Source of the DNA: Methyloligella solikamskensis
GTDB lineage: Bacteria > Pseudomonadota > Alphaproteobacteria > Rhizobiales > Methyloligellaceae
Assembly: GCF_042676065.1 (NCBI RefSeq)
Contig: NZ_JBHTJO010000001.1
Coordinates: forward strand, 992,001 to 1,056,000
Reading direction: 5' to 3'
Length of the DNA stretch: 64,000 nt
Part shown: one piece after another, positions 25,139-33,434 of the stretch
How the letters are laid out: every line of letters begins with the position of its first letter
Position numbering within the stretch: the stretch's first letter is position 1
Notes under the pieces: model-generated
The model's input: the letters and a program-made list of their open reading frames with translations, nothing else
Told to the model about the DNA's origin: nothing
Databases searched by the model: none
Made by a program: the position numbers and the translations under genes

Positions 25139-28100
25139 CTATTTGGCGTCGGGCATGCCGACTTCGAGCTCGGCCATGCCGGTGTCCTCGGCGGCTTGCG
25201 CCTCGGCCATCTCTTCCAGGGCACGGCGATATTCGACCGGCATCACCTTGATGAATTTCGGCAGATACTCGCCCCAGTTCTCCAGGATGTGACGGGCGCG
25301 CTTGGAGCCCGTGTAGTGGAGATGGTTCTGGATGAGCTGGCGCAGCCGCTTCTCGTCGTCCCGGGTCATATCCGTGAGGTCGACGAGTCCGTGGCTTTCC
25401 ATGTCGTGGATCTGGTGCTGATCTTCGGCGTTGTAGTCCTCTTCCGCCGGGATCGGCTCGAGATCGACCATGGCCATGTTGCAGCGCTGCTCGAAATCGC
25501 CCGCCTCGTCGAGGACATAGGCCACGCCGCCGGACATGCCGGCCGCGAAGTTGCGGCCCGTGCCGCCAAGCACGACGACAACGCCGCCGGTCATGTATTC
25601 GCAGCCGTGATCACCGGTGCCTTCGACAACGGCTAGAGCGCCGGAATTGCGGACGCCGAAGCGTTCGCCGGCGACGCCGTGGAAGTAGCACTCGCCGGTG
25701 ATGGCGCCGTAAAGCACCGTGTTGCCGACGATGATGGACTCTTCGGGCACGATCCTCGCTTCTTCCGGCGGCCGGACGATGATGCGTCCGCCGGATAGGC
25801 CCTTGCCGACATAGTCGTTGCCTTCGCCGATCAGGTCGAGGGTGATGCCGTGGGCGAGCCACGCCCCGAAGCTCTGGCCGGCAGAGCCGCGCAGAGTGAT
25901 CCAGATCGTGTCCTCGGGCAGGCCCTTATGGCCGTATCGTACGGCGACCTCGCCGGAGAGCATCGCGCCGGCGGTGCGGTCGATGTTCTTGATCGGCAGG
26001 TCGAGCTTGACCGGCTTACGGTCTTCCAGGGCGTCCTTGGACAGCTCGATGAGCTTGCGGTCCAGCACCTCTTCCAGCTCGTGGTCCTGACGCTCGGTGT
26101 TGGAGAGCGGGACCTCGGGGCCGACTTTCGGCTTGTGGAAGATGCGGCTGAAGTCGAGGCCGCGGGCCTTCCAATGGTCGATGGCCTCGCTCTTGTCGAG
26201 GATCTCGGAGCGGCCGATGAGGTCCTGAAGCTTCGTGAAGCCGAGGGACGCCATGTATTCGCGCACCTCTTCGGCGATGAAGAAGAAGTAGTTGATGACG
26301 TGCTCCGGCGTGCCGGAGAAGAGCTTGCGCAGCACCGGATCCTGGGTGGCGATGCCGACCGGGCAGGTGTTCAGATGACACTTGCGCATCATGATGCAGC
26401 CCACGGCGATCAGGGGCGCGGTGGCGAAGCCGAACTCGTCGGCGCCGAGCAGGGCGCCCACCAGCACGTCGCGGCCGGTGCGCAGTCCGCCATCCACCTG
26501 AACGCAGATGCGGCCGCGCAGATGGTTCAGCACCAGCGTCTGCTGGGTCTCGGCGAGGCCGATCTCCCAGGGGCTGCCCGCATGCTTGATGGAGGTGAGG
26601 GGCGAGGCACCCGTGCCGCCCTCGAAGCCCGCGATGGTGACGTGGTCGGCCTTGGCCTTGGCGACGCCGGCGGCGACCGTGCCCACTCCGATCTCCGACA
26701 CCAGTTTCACCGAGATATCGGCTTTCGGGTTGGTGTTCTTCAGATCGTAGATGAGCTGCTTCAGATCCTCGATCGAATAGATGTCGTGGTGCGGCGGCGG
26801 CGAGATGAGGCCGACGCCCGGCGTCGAGTGACGCACCTTTGCGATGGTCGCATCGACCTTATGGCCGGGAAGCTGGCCGCCTTCGCCGGGCTTTGCGCCT
26901 TGGGCCACCTTGATCTGGATCATGTCGGAATTGACCAGATATTCCGTGGTCACGCCGAAGCGGCCCGATGCCACCTGCTTGATGGCCGAGCGCATGGAAT
27001 CGCCGTTCTCCATGGGCGTGAAGCGGTCTGTCTCCTCGCCGCCTTCGCCGGTGTTGGATTTGCCGCCGATGCGGTTCATGGCGATGGCGAGCGTGGTGTG
27101 CGCCTCGCGGCTGATGGAGCCGTAGGACATGGCGCCGGTGGCGAAGCGTTTGACGATCTCCTCCGCCGGCTCGACCTCTTCCAGGGGAACCGGCTTGCGG
27201 CCCAGCTCTTCGGCAGAGCGGACGCGGAACAGGCCGCGCAGGGTCAGCAGATGTTCGTTCTGCTTGTTCACCTGCTCGGCGAAGCTGCGGTATTTCTCCG
27301 GCAGGTTGCCGCGCACGGCGTGCTGCAGGTCGGCCACGACCTCCGGACGCCACATATGCTGCTCGCCGCGGATGCGGAAGGCGTATTCGCCGCCGACGTC
27401 GAGGGCGTTCTTAAGGACGGGCGCATCGGAGAAGGCCAGGCGATGGCGTTCGACCGTCTCGCGGGCGATCTCCTTCAGGCCGACGCCTTCAACCTGGGTG
27501 TGAGTGCCGGTGAAGTACTTCTTCACGAAATCGGAGCGCAGGCCGACGGCATCGAAGATCTGGGCGCCGCAATAGGACTGATAGGTCGAGATGCCCATCT
27601 TGGACATCACCTTGAGGATGCCCTTGTTGATGCCCTTCACGTAGCGCTTGATGGCTTCCTTGGCCGTCAGCTCCTCCTCCAGATCGTCGAGGATGTCGAT
27701 GATCGTGTCGAAGGCGAGGTACGGGTTGATCGCCTCGGCGCCGTAGCCAGCCAGGGTGCAGAACTGGTTCACCTCATAGGCTTCGCCGGTCTCCACCACG
27801 AGGCCCACGGAGGTGCGCAGGCCCTTGCGGATCAGGTGATGGTGGACAGCGCTGGTGGCCAGCAGTGAGGGGATCGGGATCCGGCTCGCGCTCGCGGCAC
27901 GGTCGGAAACAATGATAATGTTCTTGCCTTCCCGCACTGCGTTCTCGGCCTTGTTGCACAAGGCGTCGATCGCCTCTTCCATCCCGTCCGCGCCCTTTTC
28001 GGCCGGATAGGTGATGTCGAGGGTCGTGGTGCGGAACTGATTGTCCTCCACCTCGCCGATGGAGCGGATACGCTCCAAATTCTCGTTGGTGAGAATCGGC

Positions 28101-29893
28101 TGGGCGACCTCGAGGCGCTTCTGCTTTGAAGTGCCTTCCAGGTCGAGAAGGTTCGGCCGCGGCCCGATGAAGCTCACGAGCGACATCACGAGCTCCTCGC
28201 GGATCGGGTCGATCGGCGGGTTCGTCACCTGGGCGAAGTTCTGCTTGAAATAGGTGTGCAGCAGCTTGGGCCGGTCCGACAGGGCGGAGAGCGGCGTGTC
28301 GGTTCCCATGGAGCCCAGCGCCTCTTGGCCGGCCTGAACCATGGGGGCCACGAGGAACTTGATGGCTTCCTGGGTGAAGCCGAACGCCTGCTGGCGGTCG
28401 AGCAGGCTCACATTGGTCTTCGGGTGATGGTGCTCGCCGTTCGGGCCCGGCAGATCTCCGACATGGATCTGGGTGCGGTCCAGCCACTCCTGATAAGGAT
28501 GGCTGGAGGTCATCTCCTCCTTGATCTCCTTGTCGGAGATGATGCGGCCCTTCTCAAGATCGATGAGCAGCATCTTGCCCGGCTGGAGACGCCATTTCTG
28601 GACGATCTTTTCTTCCGGCACGGGCAGCACGCCGGTCTCGGACGCCATCACCACCATGCCGTCATCGGTGACGAGGTAGCGGGCGGGACGCAGGCCGTTG
28701 CGGTCCAGAGTAGCGCCGATCTGGCGGCCGTCGGTGAAAGCGACCGCAGCCGGGCCGTCCCACGGCTCCATCATGCAGGCGTGATATTCGTAAAAGGCGC
28801 GGGTCTTCTGATCCATCAGCGGATTGCCGGCCCAGGCTTCCGGGATCAGCATCATGGCCGCATGGGTCAGGCTGTAGCCGCCCTGGACCAGGAACTCCAA
28901 CGCGTTGTCGAAGCAGGCGGTGTCGGACTGGCCCTCATAAGAGATGGGCCAGAGCTTCTGGATGTCCTCGCCGAACAGGGGAGAGGAGACGGAAGCCTGG
29001 CGCGCGGCCATCCAGTTCACGTTGCCGCGCAGCGTGTTGATCTCGCCGTTATGGGCGACCATCCGGTAGGGATGGGACAGCTTCCAGGATGGGAAGGTGT
29101 TGGTCGAGAAGCGCTGATGCACCAGGGCAAGCGCCGAGGCCATCTTCGGGTGGTGCAGATCGGCGTAATAGGCGCCCAGCTGATAGGCCAGGAACATGCC
29201 CTTGTAGACGACGGTCCGCGAGGACATGGAGACGGTGTAGAAGCCGAAGTCGCGACCGCCGGTCTCGCCGTTGATGGTGTTGGCGATGACCTTGCGGACG
29301 AGATAGATCTTCCGCTCGAACTCGTCGTCGTCGATCTCCAGATCGCCCTTGCCGATGAAGACCTGACGGTGGAAGGGCTCGGTCTCGATCACGATGGGGG
29401 GCAGGCACTCGTTGTCGGTCGGCACGTCGCGCCAGCCGAGCAGGGTCATCCCCTCGGAGAGAACGGCACGCTCCACCACAGATTCGCAATAGATGCGCTG
29501 TGCCTTGTTGGACGGCATGAAGAGCTGGCCGACGGCGTATTCGCCTTTCTCGGGCAGCTCGAAATCGCAGACTTCGACGAAGAACTCGTGCGGGATCTGC
29601 AGCAGCATGCCGGCGCCGTCGCCGAAGCGCGGGTCGGCGCCTGCCGCACCGCGATGGGTGAGGTTCACCAGGAGCTGGAGACCGGATTCGATCGTCTTAT
29701 GGGTGGGCTTGCCGTTGAGGTCGGCAACGAAGCCCACACCGCAGGCGTCATGCTCACGCGACGGGTCGTAGAGACCTTGCGCTTTCGGCATGCCTAAGGG
29801 GGCGCCGACAGAGCCCAAGGCGCTTCCAGACATGAGCGCGCTCAGTGATTTTGACGCGCCGATCGAACGCATACGCGAATTCTCGAATTTCAT
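25139..29893 (-). CDS. gltB: Glutamate synthase large (alpha) subunit
   Basis: 1584 aa from the ATG at 29893; a GTG two codons upstream is an alternative. The N-terminal class II amidotransferase domain begins after a propeptide of about 50 residues at Cys in HDACGVGFVAD, the nucleophile expected after processing. The synthase domain contains the FMN site and the [3Fe-4S] motif C-x5-C-x4-C in CIMMRKCHLNTCPVG. The C-terminal domain is the glycine-rich beta-helix (GGVVVVLGGTGRNFAAGMSGG). With GltD it makes two glutamates from glutamine and 2-oxoglutarate, the main ammonium assimilation route with glutamine synthetase. Confidence 0.97.
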   Translation of the reverse strand: MKFENSRMRSIGASKSLSALMSGSALGSVGAPLGMPKAQGLYDPSREHDACGVGFVADLNGKPTHKTIESGLQLLVNLTHRGAAGADPRFGDGAGMLLQIPHEFFVEVCDFELPEKGEYAVGQLFMPSNKAQRIYCESVVERAVLSEGMTLLGWRDVPTDNECLPPIVIETEPFHRQVFIGKGDLEIDDDEFERKIYLVRKVIANTINGETGGRDFGFYTVSMSSRTVVYKGMFLAYQLGAYYADLHHPKMASALALVHQRFSTNTFPSWKLSHPYRMVAHNGEINTLRGNVNWMAARQASVSSPLFGEDIQKLWPISYEGQSDTACFDNALEFLVQGGYSLTHAAMMLIPEAWAGNPLMDQKTRAFYEYHACMMEPWDGPAAVAFTDGRQIGATLDRNGLRPARYLVTDDGMVVMASETGVLPVPEEKIVQKWRLQPGKMLLIDLEKGRIISDKEIKEEMTSSHPYQEWLDRTQIHVGDLPGPNGEHHHPKTNVSLLDRQQAFGFTQEAIKFLVAPMVQAGQEALGSMGTDTPLSALSDRPKLLHTYFKQNFAQVTNPPIDPIREELVMSLVSFIGPRPNLLDLEGTSKQKRLEVAQPILTNENLERIRSIGEVEDNQFRTTTLDITYPAEKGADGMEEAIDALCNKAENAVREGKNIIIVSDRAASASRIPIPSLLATSAVHHHLIRKGLRTSVGLVVETGEAYEVNQFCTLAGYGAEAINPYLAFDTIIDILDDLEEELTAKEAIKRYVKGINKGILKVMSKMGISTYQSYCGAQIFDAVGLRSDFVKKYFTGTHTQVEGVGLKEIARETVERHRLAFSDAPVLKNALDVGGEYAFRIRGEQHMWRPEVVADLQHAVRGNLPEKYRSFAEQVNKQNEHLLTLRGLFRVRSAEELGRKPVPLEEVEPAEEIVKRFATGAMSYGSISREAHTTLAIAMNRIGGKSNTGEGGEETDRFTPMENGDSMRSAIKQVASGRFGVTTEYLVNSDMIQIKVAQGAKPGEGGQLPGHKVDATIAKVRHSTPGVGLISPPPHHDIYSIEDLKQLIYDLKNTNPKADISVKLVSEIGVGTVAAGVAKAKADHVTIAGFEGGTGASPLTSIKHAGSPWEIGLAETQQTLVLNHLRGRICVQVDGGLRTGRDVLVGALLGADEFGFATAPLIAVGCIMMRKCHLNTCPVGIATQDPVLRKLFSGTPEHVINYFFFIAEEVREYMASLGFTKLQDLIGRSEILDKSEAIDHWKARGLDFSRIFHKPKVGPEVPLSNTERQDHELEEVLDRKLIELSKDALEDRKPVKLDLPIKNIDRTAGAMLSGEVAVRYGHKGLPEDTIWITLRGSAGQSFGAWLAHGITLDLIGEGNDYVGKGLSGGRIIVRPPEEARIVPEESIIVGNTVLYGAITGECYFHGVAGERFGVRNSGALAVVEGTGDHGCEYMTGGVVVVLGGTGRNFAAGMSGGVAYVLDEAGDFEQRCNMAMVDLEPIPAEEDYNAEDQHQIHDMESHGLVDLTDMTRDDEKRLRQLIQNHLHYTGSKRARHILENWGEYLPKFIKVMPVEYRRALEEMAEAQAAEDTGMAELEVGMPDAK

Positions 29894-30429
29894 AGCCACA
29901 TCGAAGTTTGGCCCGCGCCTTCAGGTCCGCGTCTTTTTGCGGGTTCGGAATATGCCGGCGGGGCATTAAGGTTACGTGTGTCGCTCAGCCAATAAGTCAA
30001 CGCTGAGGCTGTGCATAGTGCAACAGACCCAGCCCATCCTCAGGCGATCCCCTTGTCGACCCGGCCTCCTGGCGGAAGCACGCTGAATGATGTTCAGTCT
30101 GCGATCGCGGCTGCCGGAGGCCGTCCGCAATGTCCGGCGGTTCCACAAAGGTCAGCAAGCCTGTCCTATTCGGCTCCAAAATGACAGAATTCCCCTCGGC
30201 AGACAAGACGATTTCGGGCGGGAGCGGAGAGAAGCAACTTCCACACACGTAAAGCAGACCTGGGGTTGTGTCTCTGCGTGTGCTCGTATGCTGAAAACAA
30301 ACGGAATGGCGAAAGAAAATCGTATCGCGAATTTTCGAGCGGGGACGATTTTCGCTTGCAGATCATATCCTTACAGCAGTCGCCTGACCGAAAAACTCGC
30401 CGAGAAAACTTGCGTCCATTAACTCCCGC
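29894..30429. other. Non-coding stretch upstream of gltB
   Basis: About 540 bases hold no credible gene: the open frames present have neither codon bias nor ribosome-binding sites. It must contain the gltB promoter on its left side. An imperfectly spaced inverted repeat, GAAAATCG (30315-30322) / CGATTTTC (30346-30353), lies in a locally AT-richer part and could be a regulator site. The right side leads into a candidate small RNA gene. Confidence 0.5.
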
Positions 30430-30568
30430 GTAAAGTGTCTCGCGGTAAGTTGCTTCCACTGCCAGAGACAAAAGTCCAGCGTGTCTTGCGGTGGTACCTA
30501 GAGCAGGTTTTCTCCCATAGCACCTGCAACAAGGAAGGGCGCCCCCAAACCGGAGGCGCCCTTTTTGT
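30430..30568 (+). ncRNA. Candidate small RNA with anti-Shine-Dalgarno loop
   Basis: Three successive hairpins without a reading frame. Hairpin 1 (30456-30494) pairs CCACTGC with GCGGTGG and, inside, AGACA with TGTCT. Hairpin 2 (30503-30527) pairs GCAGGT with ACCTGC and exposes CTCCC in its loop, complementary to ribosome-binding sites. Hairpin 3 is a strong terminator. This is the layout of alphaproteobacterial trans-acting sRNAs such as the AbcR/alpha-r15 group; I cannot confirm membership. The 5' end is not defined; 30430 is a guess. Confidence 0.5.
30537..30568 (+). terminator. Intrinsic terminator with no upstream coding gene on its strand
   Basis: GGGCGCC (30537-30543) pairs with GGCGCCC (30555-30561), followed by TTTTTG. 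Only plus-strand transcription fits the T-run, and no plus-strand gene precedes it, which supports the small RNA call. Confidence 0.85.
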
Positions 30569-30614
30569 TTCTTGGAGTCATCTTGAGACTCCTGGAAAGC
30601 CTGACCGGCGAAGC

Positions 30615-31076
30615 TTACGCGGCCTGGCTATCGATCACCTTGGGGCTTTCGTTCTTGGTGGTGATCTCGATGGTGCGGGGCTTCATGGCTTCGGGCAGCT
30701 CACGCTTCAGATCCACATGAAGCAGACCGTTCTCAAGCTTGGCGCCGGTCACCTCGACATGGTCGGCCAGCTGGAAGCGGCGCTCGAAGCTGCGGGCCGC
30801 GATGCCACGATGCAGGAAGGTGGTGTCTTCAGTCTCCTCCTGCTTCTCGCCGCGTACGCTGAGCGCATGCTCCTTGACCTCGATGGTGAGGTCCTGCTCG
30901 CTGAAGCCGGCGACCGCCATGGAGATGCGGTACTGGCTCTCAGCGACGCGCTCGATATTGTAGGGCGGATAACTCGGGGCATCGTTCTCGAAGCTCCCGA
31001 GATGGTCGAGCAGGGAGCCGAGCCGGTCGAAGCCGATGGTCGAGCGATAAAGGGGGGTCAAATCGAATTGTCTCAT
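30615..31076 (-). CDS. Small heat-shock protein, Hsp20/IbpA type
   Basis: 153 aa. The alpha-crystallin domain spans about residues 35-130: PPYNIERVAESQYRISMAVAGFSEQDL, then LSVRGEK, FLHRGIAARSFERRFQL, and the strand GLLHVDLKRELPE with the following IxI-like tail RTIEITT. The N-terminal MRQFDLTPLYRSTIGFDRL is the form found in bacterial IbpA proteins. It is an ATP-independent chaperone that holds unfolded proteins during heat stress. Upstream are a RpoH-like promoter and a leader with a ROSE-like hairpin over the AAGGAGG ribosome-binding site, so expression is probably controlled at both transcription and translation by temperature. Confidence 0.95.
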   Translation of the reverse strand: MRQFDLTPLYRSTIGFDRLGSLLDHLGSFENDAPSYPPYNIERVAESQYRISMAVAGFSEQDLTIEVKEHALSVRGEKQEETEDTTFLHRGIAARSFERRFQLADHVEVTGAKLENGLLHVDLKRELPEAMKPRTIEITTKNESPKVIDSQAA

Positions 31077-31193
31077 GTCACATCCTCCTTAAGAAGCGAT
31101 ATGCTGATGTCCGCTCGATCAGGCGATTCTCTCACGACCGCTCTGATGGGTGAGCCGGACGGTTTGGGGCGCAACCCGGTTAGGCGTTGCGCG
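31077..31193 (-). promoter_or_regulatory. ROSE-like RNA thermometer in the Hsp20 5' leader
   Basis: The predicted leader is about 115 nt. Its last hairpin (31081-31099) sets UCGCU directly against the AGGA of AAGGAGGAU. UYGCU facing AGGA is the hallmark of ROSE elements, which hold the ribosome-binding site closed at low temperature and are typical of rhizobial Hsp20 genes. The upper loop would be UUAA. Upstream parts of the leader can also pair but I did not resolve them. Confidence 0.65.
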
Positions 31194-31199
31194 GTATGG

Positions 31200-31228
31200 A
31201 TATGGTAAGGCGTCTTCGCCCGGTCAAG
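31200..31228 (-). promoter_or_regulatory. RpoH-like promoter of the Hsp20 gene
   Basis: On the coding strand CTTGAC (31228-31223) and CCATAT (31205-31200) are separated by 17 bases. CTTG and CCATAT-like boxes are the alphaproteobacterial sigma-32 pattern. The start of transcription would be near 31193, about 117 bases before the ATG. Confidence 0.6.
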
Positions 31229-31311
31229 ATTTCTAATCGGCTGAAATCGCTCGAAAATCGAAATTTTTCCAGAGCGGCCGCCACGCGGCCGAAGTGCCAA
31301 GTCCGGACCCC

Positions 31312-32286
31312 ATGATGGAGCTTGTCTCAACCCCTCAGAATCCCGCACCGCTCGGCGCCACGGTCGGCGCGCTGGAGATCCCGCGCCGCTTCCGGAAACC
31401 CGTCCAGGTGCGCTACGCCCACTGGCCCTCGGGGCTGAAGGAGCGGCACGGGACGGTCTGCATCTTTCCGGGGCGCTCCGAATATATCGAGAAGTATTTC
31501 GAGGTTGTCGGCGACCTTCGCCGCCGCGGGTTCTACGTGGTGGCGATCGACTGGCGGGGGCAGGGCGGCTCGACGCGCCTGACGCGCAACCCCCTCAAAG
31601 GCCACGTGCGGAGCTTCGACGATTATCAGACGGATCTCTCCCGGCTGATGAACGACGTGGTGCTGCCGGATTGCCCGCCGCCCTACTACGCCCTGGCTCA
31701 TTCGATGGGCGGGACGATCGCGCTGAAGGCTGCGACCATGCGGGGCAGCTGGTTCGAGCGCATGGTTCTTTCGGCGCCGATGATTCGCATCAAGGGCCTG
31801 CCGGGCTCGGACGCCTTCACGGCGAAGGTGACAGGGGCGATCTCAGCTTTCGGTCTCGGGCGGGTGGCGGTGCCGGGCGGCATGAAGGTCTATCGCGACT
31901 CGCAGATCTTCGAGGGCAACATCCTCACCACGGATGCGGAGCGCTTCGCGCGCAATCTCTCGGTCTTGCGGGTCGCGCCCGAGCTTGCGGTGGGGGCGCC
32001 GACCTTCGGCTGGGTGCGGGCGGCACTCGTGGCCTTGCGCGAGATCAACGATCAGGAGTTCGCACGCCGATTGCGGGTGCCCGTGGTGATGCTCGCGGCG
32101 GGCCACGACCAGATCGTCTCGAGCAGCGCGATCGAGAGCTTCGCCGACCGTTGCCGTCTCGGCTCGCAGATCGTCCTGCGCGGCTCCGAGCACGAGATCC
32201 TGCAGGAGCGCGATCCGATCCGAGAGGAATTCTGGGCGGCGTTCGACGCCTTCGTGCCCGGCGCCAAGATCAAGCGGAGCGCGTGA
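31312..32286 (+). CDS. Alpha/beta hydrolase, lysophospholipase/monoacylglycerol lipase-like
   Basis: 324 aa from the ATG at 31312; a GTG six codons upstream is possible. The fold signatures are VCIFPGRSEYIEKYFEVV, the segment VVAIDWRGQGGSTRL, the nucleophile elbow ALAHSMGG (Ser in HSMGG), an acid near AAGHDQIV, and a His in GSEHEIL near the end. The layout matches PldB-like serine hydrolases. No signal peptide is seen, so it is probably cytoplasmic or peripheral membrane. It is divergent from the Hsp20 gene, and converges with the inositol-phosphatase-like gene. Confidence 0.88.
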   Translation: MMELVSTPQNPAPLGATVGALEIPRRFRKPVQVRYAHWPSGLKERHGTVCIFPGRSEYIEKYFEVVGDLRRRGFYVVAIDWRGQGGSTRLTRNPLKGHVRSFDDYQTDLSRLMNDVVLPDCPPPYYALAHSMGGTIALKAATMRGSWFERMVLSAPMIRIKGLPGSDAFTAKVTGAISAFGLGRVAVPGGMKVYRDSQIFEGNILTTDAERFARNLSVLRVAPELAVGAPTFGWVRAALVALREINDQEFARRLRVPVVMLAAGHDQIVSSSAIESFADRCRLGSQIVLRGSEHEILQERDPIREEFWAAFDAFVPGAKIKRSA

Positions 32287-32306
32287 GCCGGGTTACGTGA
32301 GCGAGC

Positions 32307-33140
32307 TTACGTGTTGAGGTGCTTCAGGGCCTGCTCGTGGAGCGCCCGATCGCCGGAGGCGATGATGCGCCCGCCCTTCGAGGCATCGCCGCCTTCCCAG
32401 GTGGTGACCACGCCGCCGGCCGCTTCGACCACGGGGATCAGGGGCAGGATGTCGTAGGTCTGCAAACCCGCCTCGACCACGAGATCGATCTCGCCCATGG
32501 CCAGCAGGCAGTAATTGTAGCAGTCGCCGCCATAGCGCCGGAGCCGGCACGCCTCGGCCAGGGAGTCGAAGCGGGCGAGGTTCGCCGCGTCGAACATGTC
32601 TGGTGTGGTGGAGCCGAGTAGGGCGTCTTCGAGCTTGGCGCAGGCGCGGGTCTGTATGGTCTGCTCCGTCTCACCCCGGCGATAGAAGGCCTTGCCGTCC
32701 GCCGCCCAGAAACGCTCGCCGGAAAACGGCTGCTCCATCATGCCGACGATCGGGACACCCTTTCGCGCCACACCGATCAGCACGCCCCAGAGCGGCTGAC
32801 CCATGATGAAGGCGCGGGTGCCGTCGATGGGATCGAGCACCCAGCAATATTCGGCGTCCTCGTTCTCGTTGCCGAATTCCTCGCCGATAATTCCGTGCTC
32901 GGGAAACCGCTCCTTGAGCAGTTCGCGCATGACGCGTTCGGCTTCCTTATCGGCTTCAGTGACGGGATCGAAGTCGTTGCCGCCTTTGTGCGCAATATCC
33001 ACCTTTGCGCGAAAACGCGGCAAAATGACCGAACTTGCCTGGTTCGCAAGGGCATGGGCTTGGTTTAAAAGGGCGTCGAAATCGGGTTTGGTCGAGGTGA
33101 TGGTGGCGTCTCCTTGATGTGGTTTTCCCCAGGAAATCAA
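32307..33140 (-). CDS. Inositol monophosphatase family protein, probably histidinol-phosphatase HisN (SuhB-like)
   Basis: 277 aa if started at the TTG at 33140. Metal-binding motifs of the family are present: GIIGEEFGNE, WVLDPIDGTRAF (the DPIDGT signature) and near the C-terminus GLQTYDILPLIPVVEAAGG. The FIMGQPLWGVLIG form following DPIDGT resembles the HisN subgroup that dephosphorylates histidinol phosphate, but inositol-1-phosphatase activity cannot be excluded. The start is odd: the TTG has no clear ribosome-binding site, while AAGGAG at about 33110-33115 is nine bases before an in-frame ATC (33101-33099), as if translation began at AUC or at a mutated ATG. Divergent from the suhB/MmgR-type sRNA. 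Confidence 0.88.
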   Translation of the reverse strand: MISWGKPHQGDATITSTKPDFDALLNQAHALANQASSVILPRFRAKVDIAHKGGNDFDPVTEADKEAERVMRELLKERFPEHGIIGEEFGNENEDAEYCWVLDPIDGTRAFIMGQPLWGVLIGVARKGVPIVGMMEQPFSGERFWAADGKAFYRRGETEQTIQTRACAKLEDALLGSTTPDMFDAANLARFDSLAEACRLRRYGGDCYNYCLLAMGEIDLVVEAGLQTYDILPLIPVVEAAGGVVTTWEGGDASKGGRIIASGDRALHEQALKHLNT

Positions 33141-33254
33141 CGGTCTTAGTGGCCGGCGGGGCTCCTGAAAGGGCCGAAATCCAACAAATCCGACCGTTCG
33201 CTATGGCTAATTTGCACCACTGTTCTGCAAAAGCCACCTGCGACGTCTACCACC

Positions 33255-33283
33255 TTGCACTTTGTGCGTCGCAATGACATATT
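33255..33283 (+). promoter_or_regulatory. Predicted promoter of the suhB/MmgR-type sRNA
   Basis: TTGCAC (33255-33260) and CATATT (33278-33283) are separated by 17 bases, giving a start near 33290, in good agreement with an RNA of about 80-90 nt ending at the terminator. Confidence 0.5.
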
Positions 33284-33289
33284 GTTGCA

Positions 33290-33381
33290 ACGCGGCATAA
33301 CGCTTGTTGTGTCGCTGCCCTCCTTGGGCGTTTCCTCCCTAGACTTGGGCCGTTCGGATCTATTTCGAACGGCCCTTTTTT
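33290..33381 (+). ncRNA. mmgR: suhB / MmgR (alpha-r8) small RNA
   Basis: The stretch carries GCCC-TCCTT-GGGC (a hairpin with an anti-Shine-Dalgarno loop at 33317-33329), then TTTCCTCCCTAGACTT (single-stranded CCTCCC), then a perfect 10-bp terminator hairpin with six T. This order matches the alphaproteobacterial suhB RNA family, shown in Sinorhizobium to be the trans-acting sRNA MmgR that limits polyhydroxybutyrate granules. The family was named for lying next to a suhB-type gene, as it does here. No reading frame fits. The 5' end is estimated. Confidence 0.78.
33347..33381 (+). terminator. Intrinsic terminator of the suhB/MmgR sRNA
   Basis: GGGCCGTTCG and CGAACGGCCC form a perfect 10-bp stem with a nine-base loop, followed by TTTTTT. 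Confidence 0.92.
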
Positions 33382-33434
33382 CTGTCTGCTGTTCTGGAGG
33401 ATCTTCACGACTTCTCTGCGGGCTCTGTCGCTTG

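Noticed and set aside
25850..29797. Very long plus-strand open frames (672 and 513 codons) opposite gltB
   Set aside because: Antisense to a highly conserved glutamate synthase frame; translated sequence is low-complexity His/Ala/Gly-rich, as expected for a GC-driven shadow.
29997..30471. Open frames of 83-111 codons on both strands upstream of gltB
   Set aside because: No ribosome-binding sites, codon use unlike the neighbours, and the right part is better explained by RNA hairpins.
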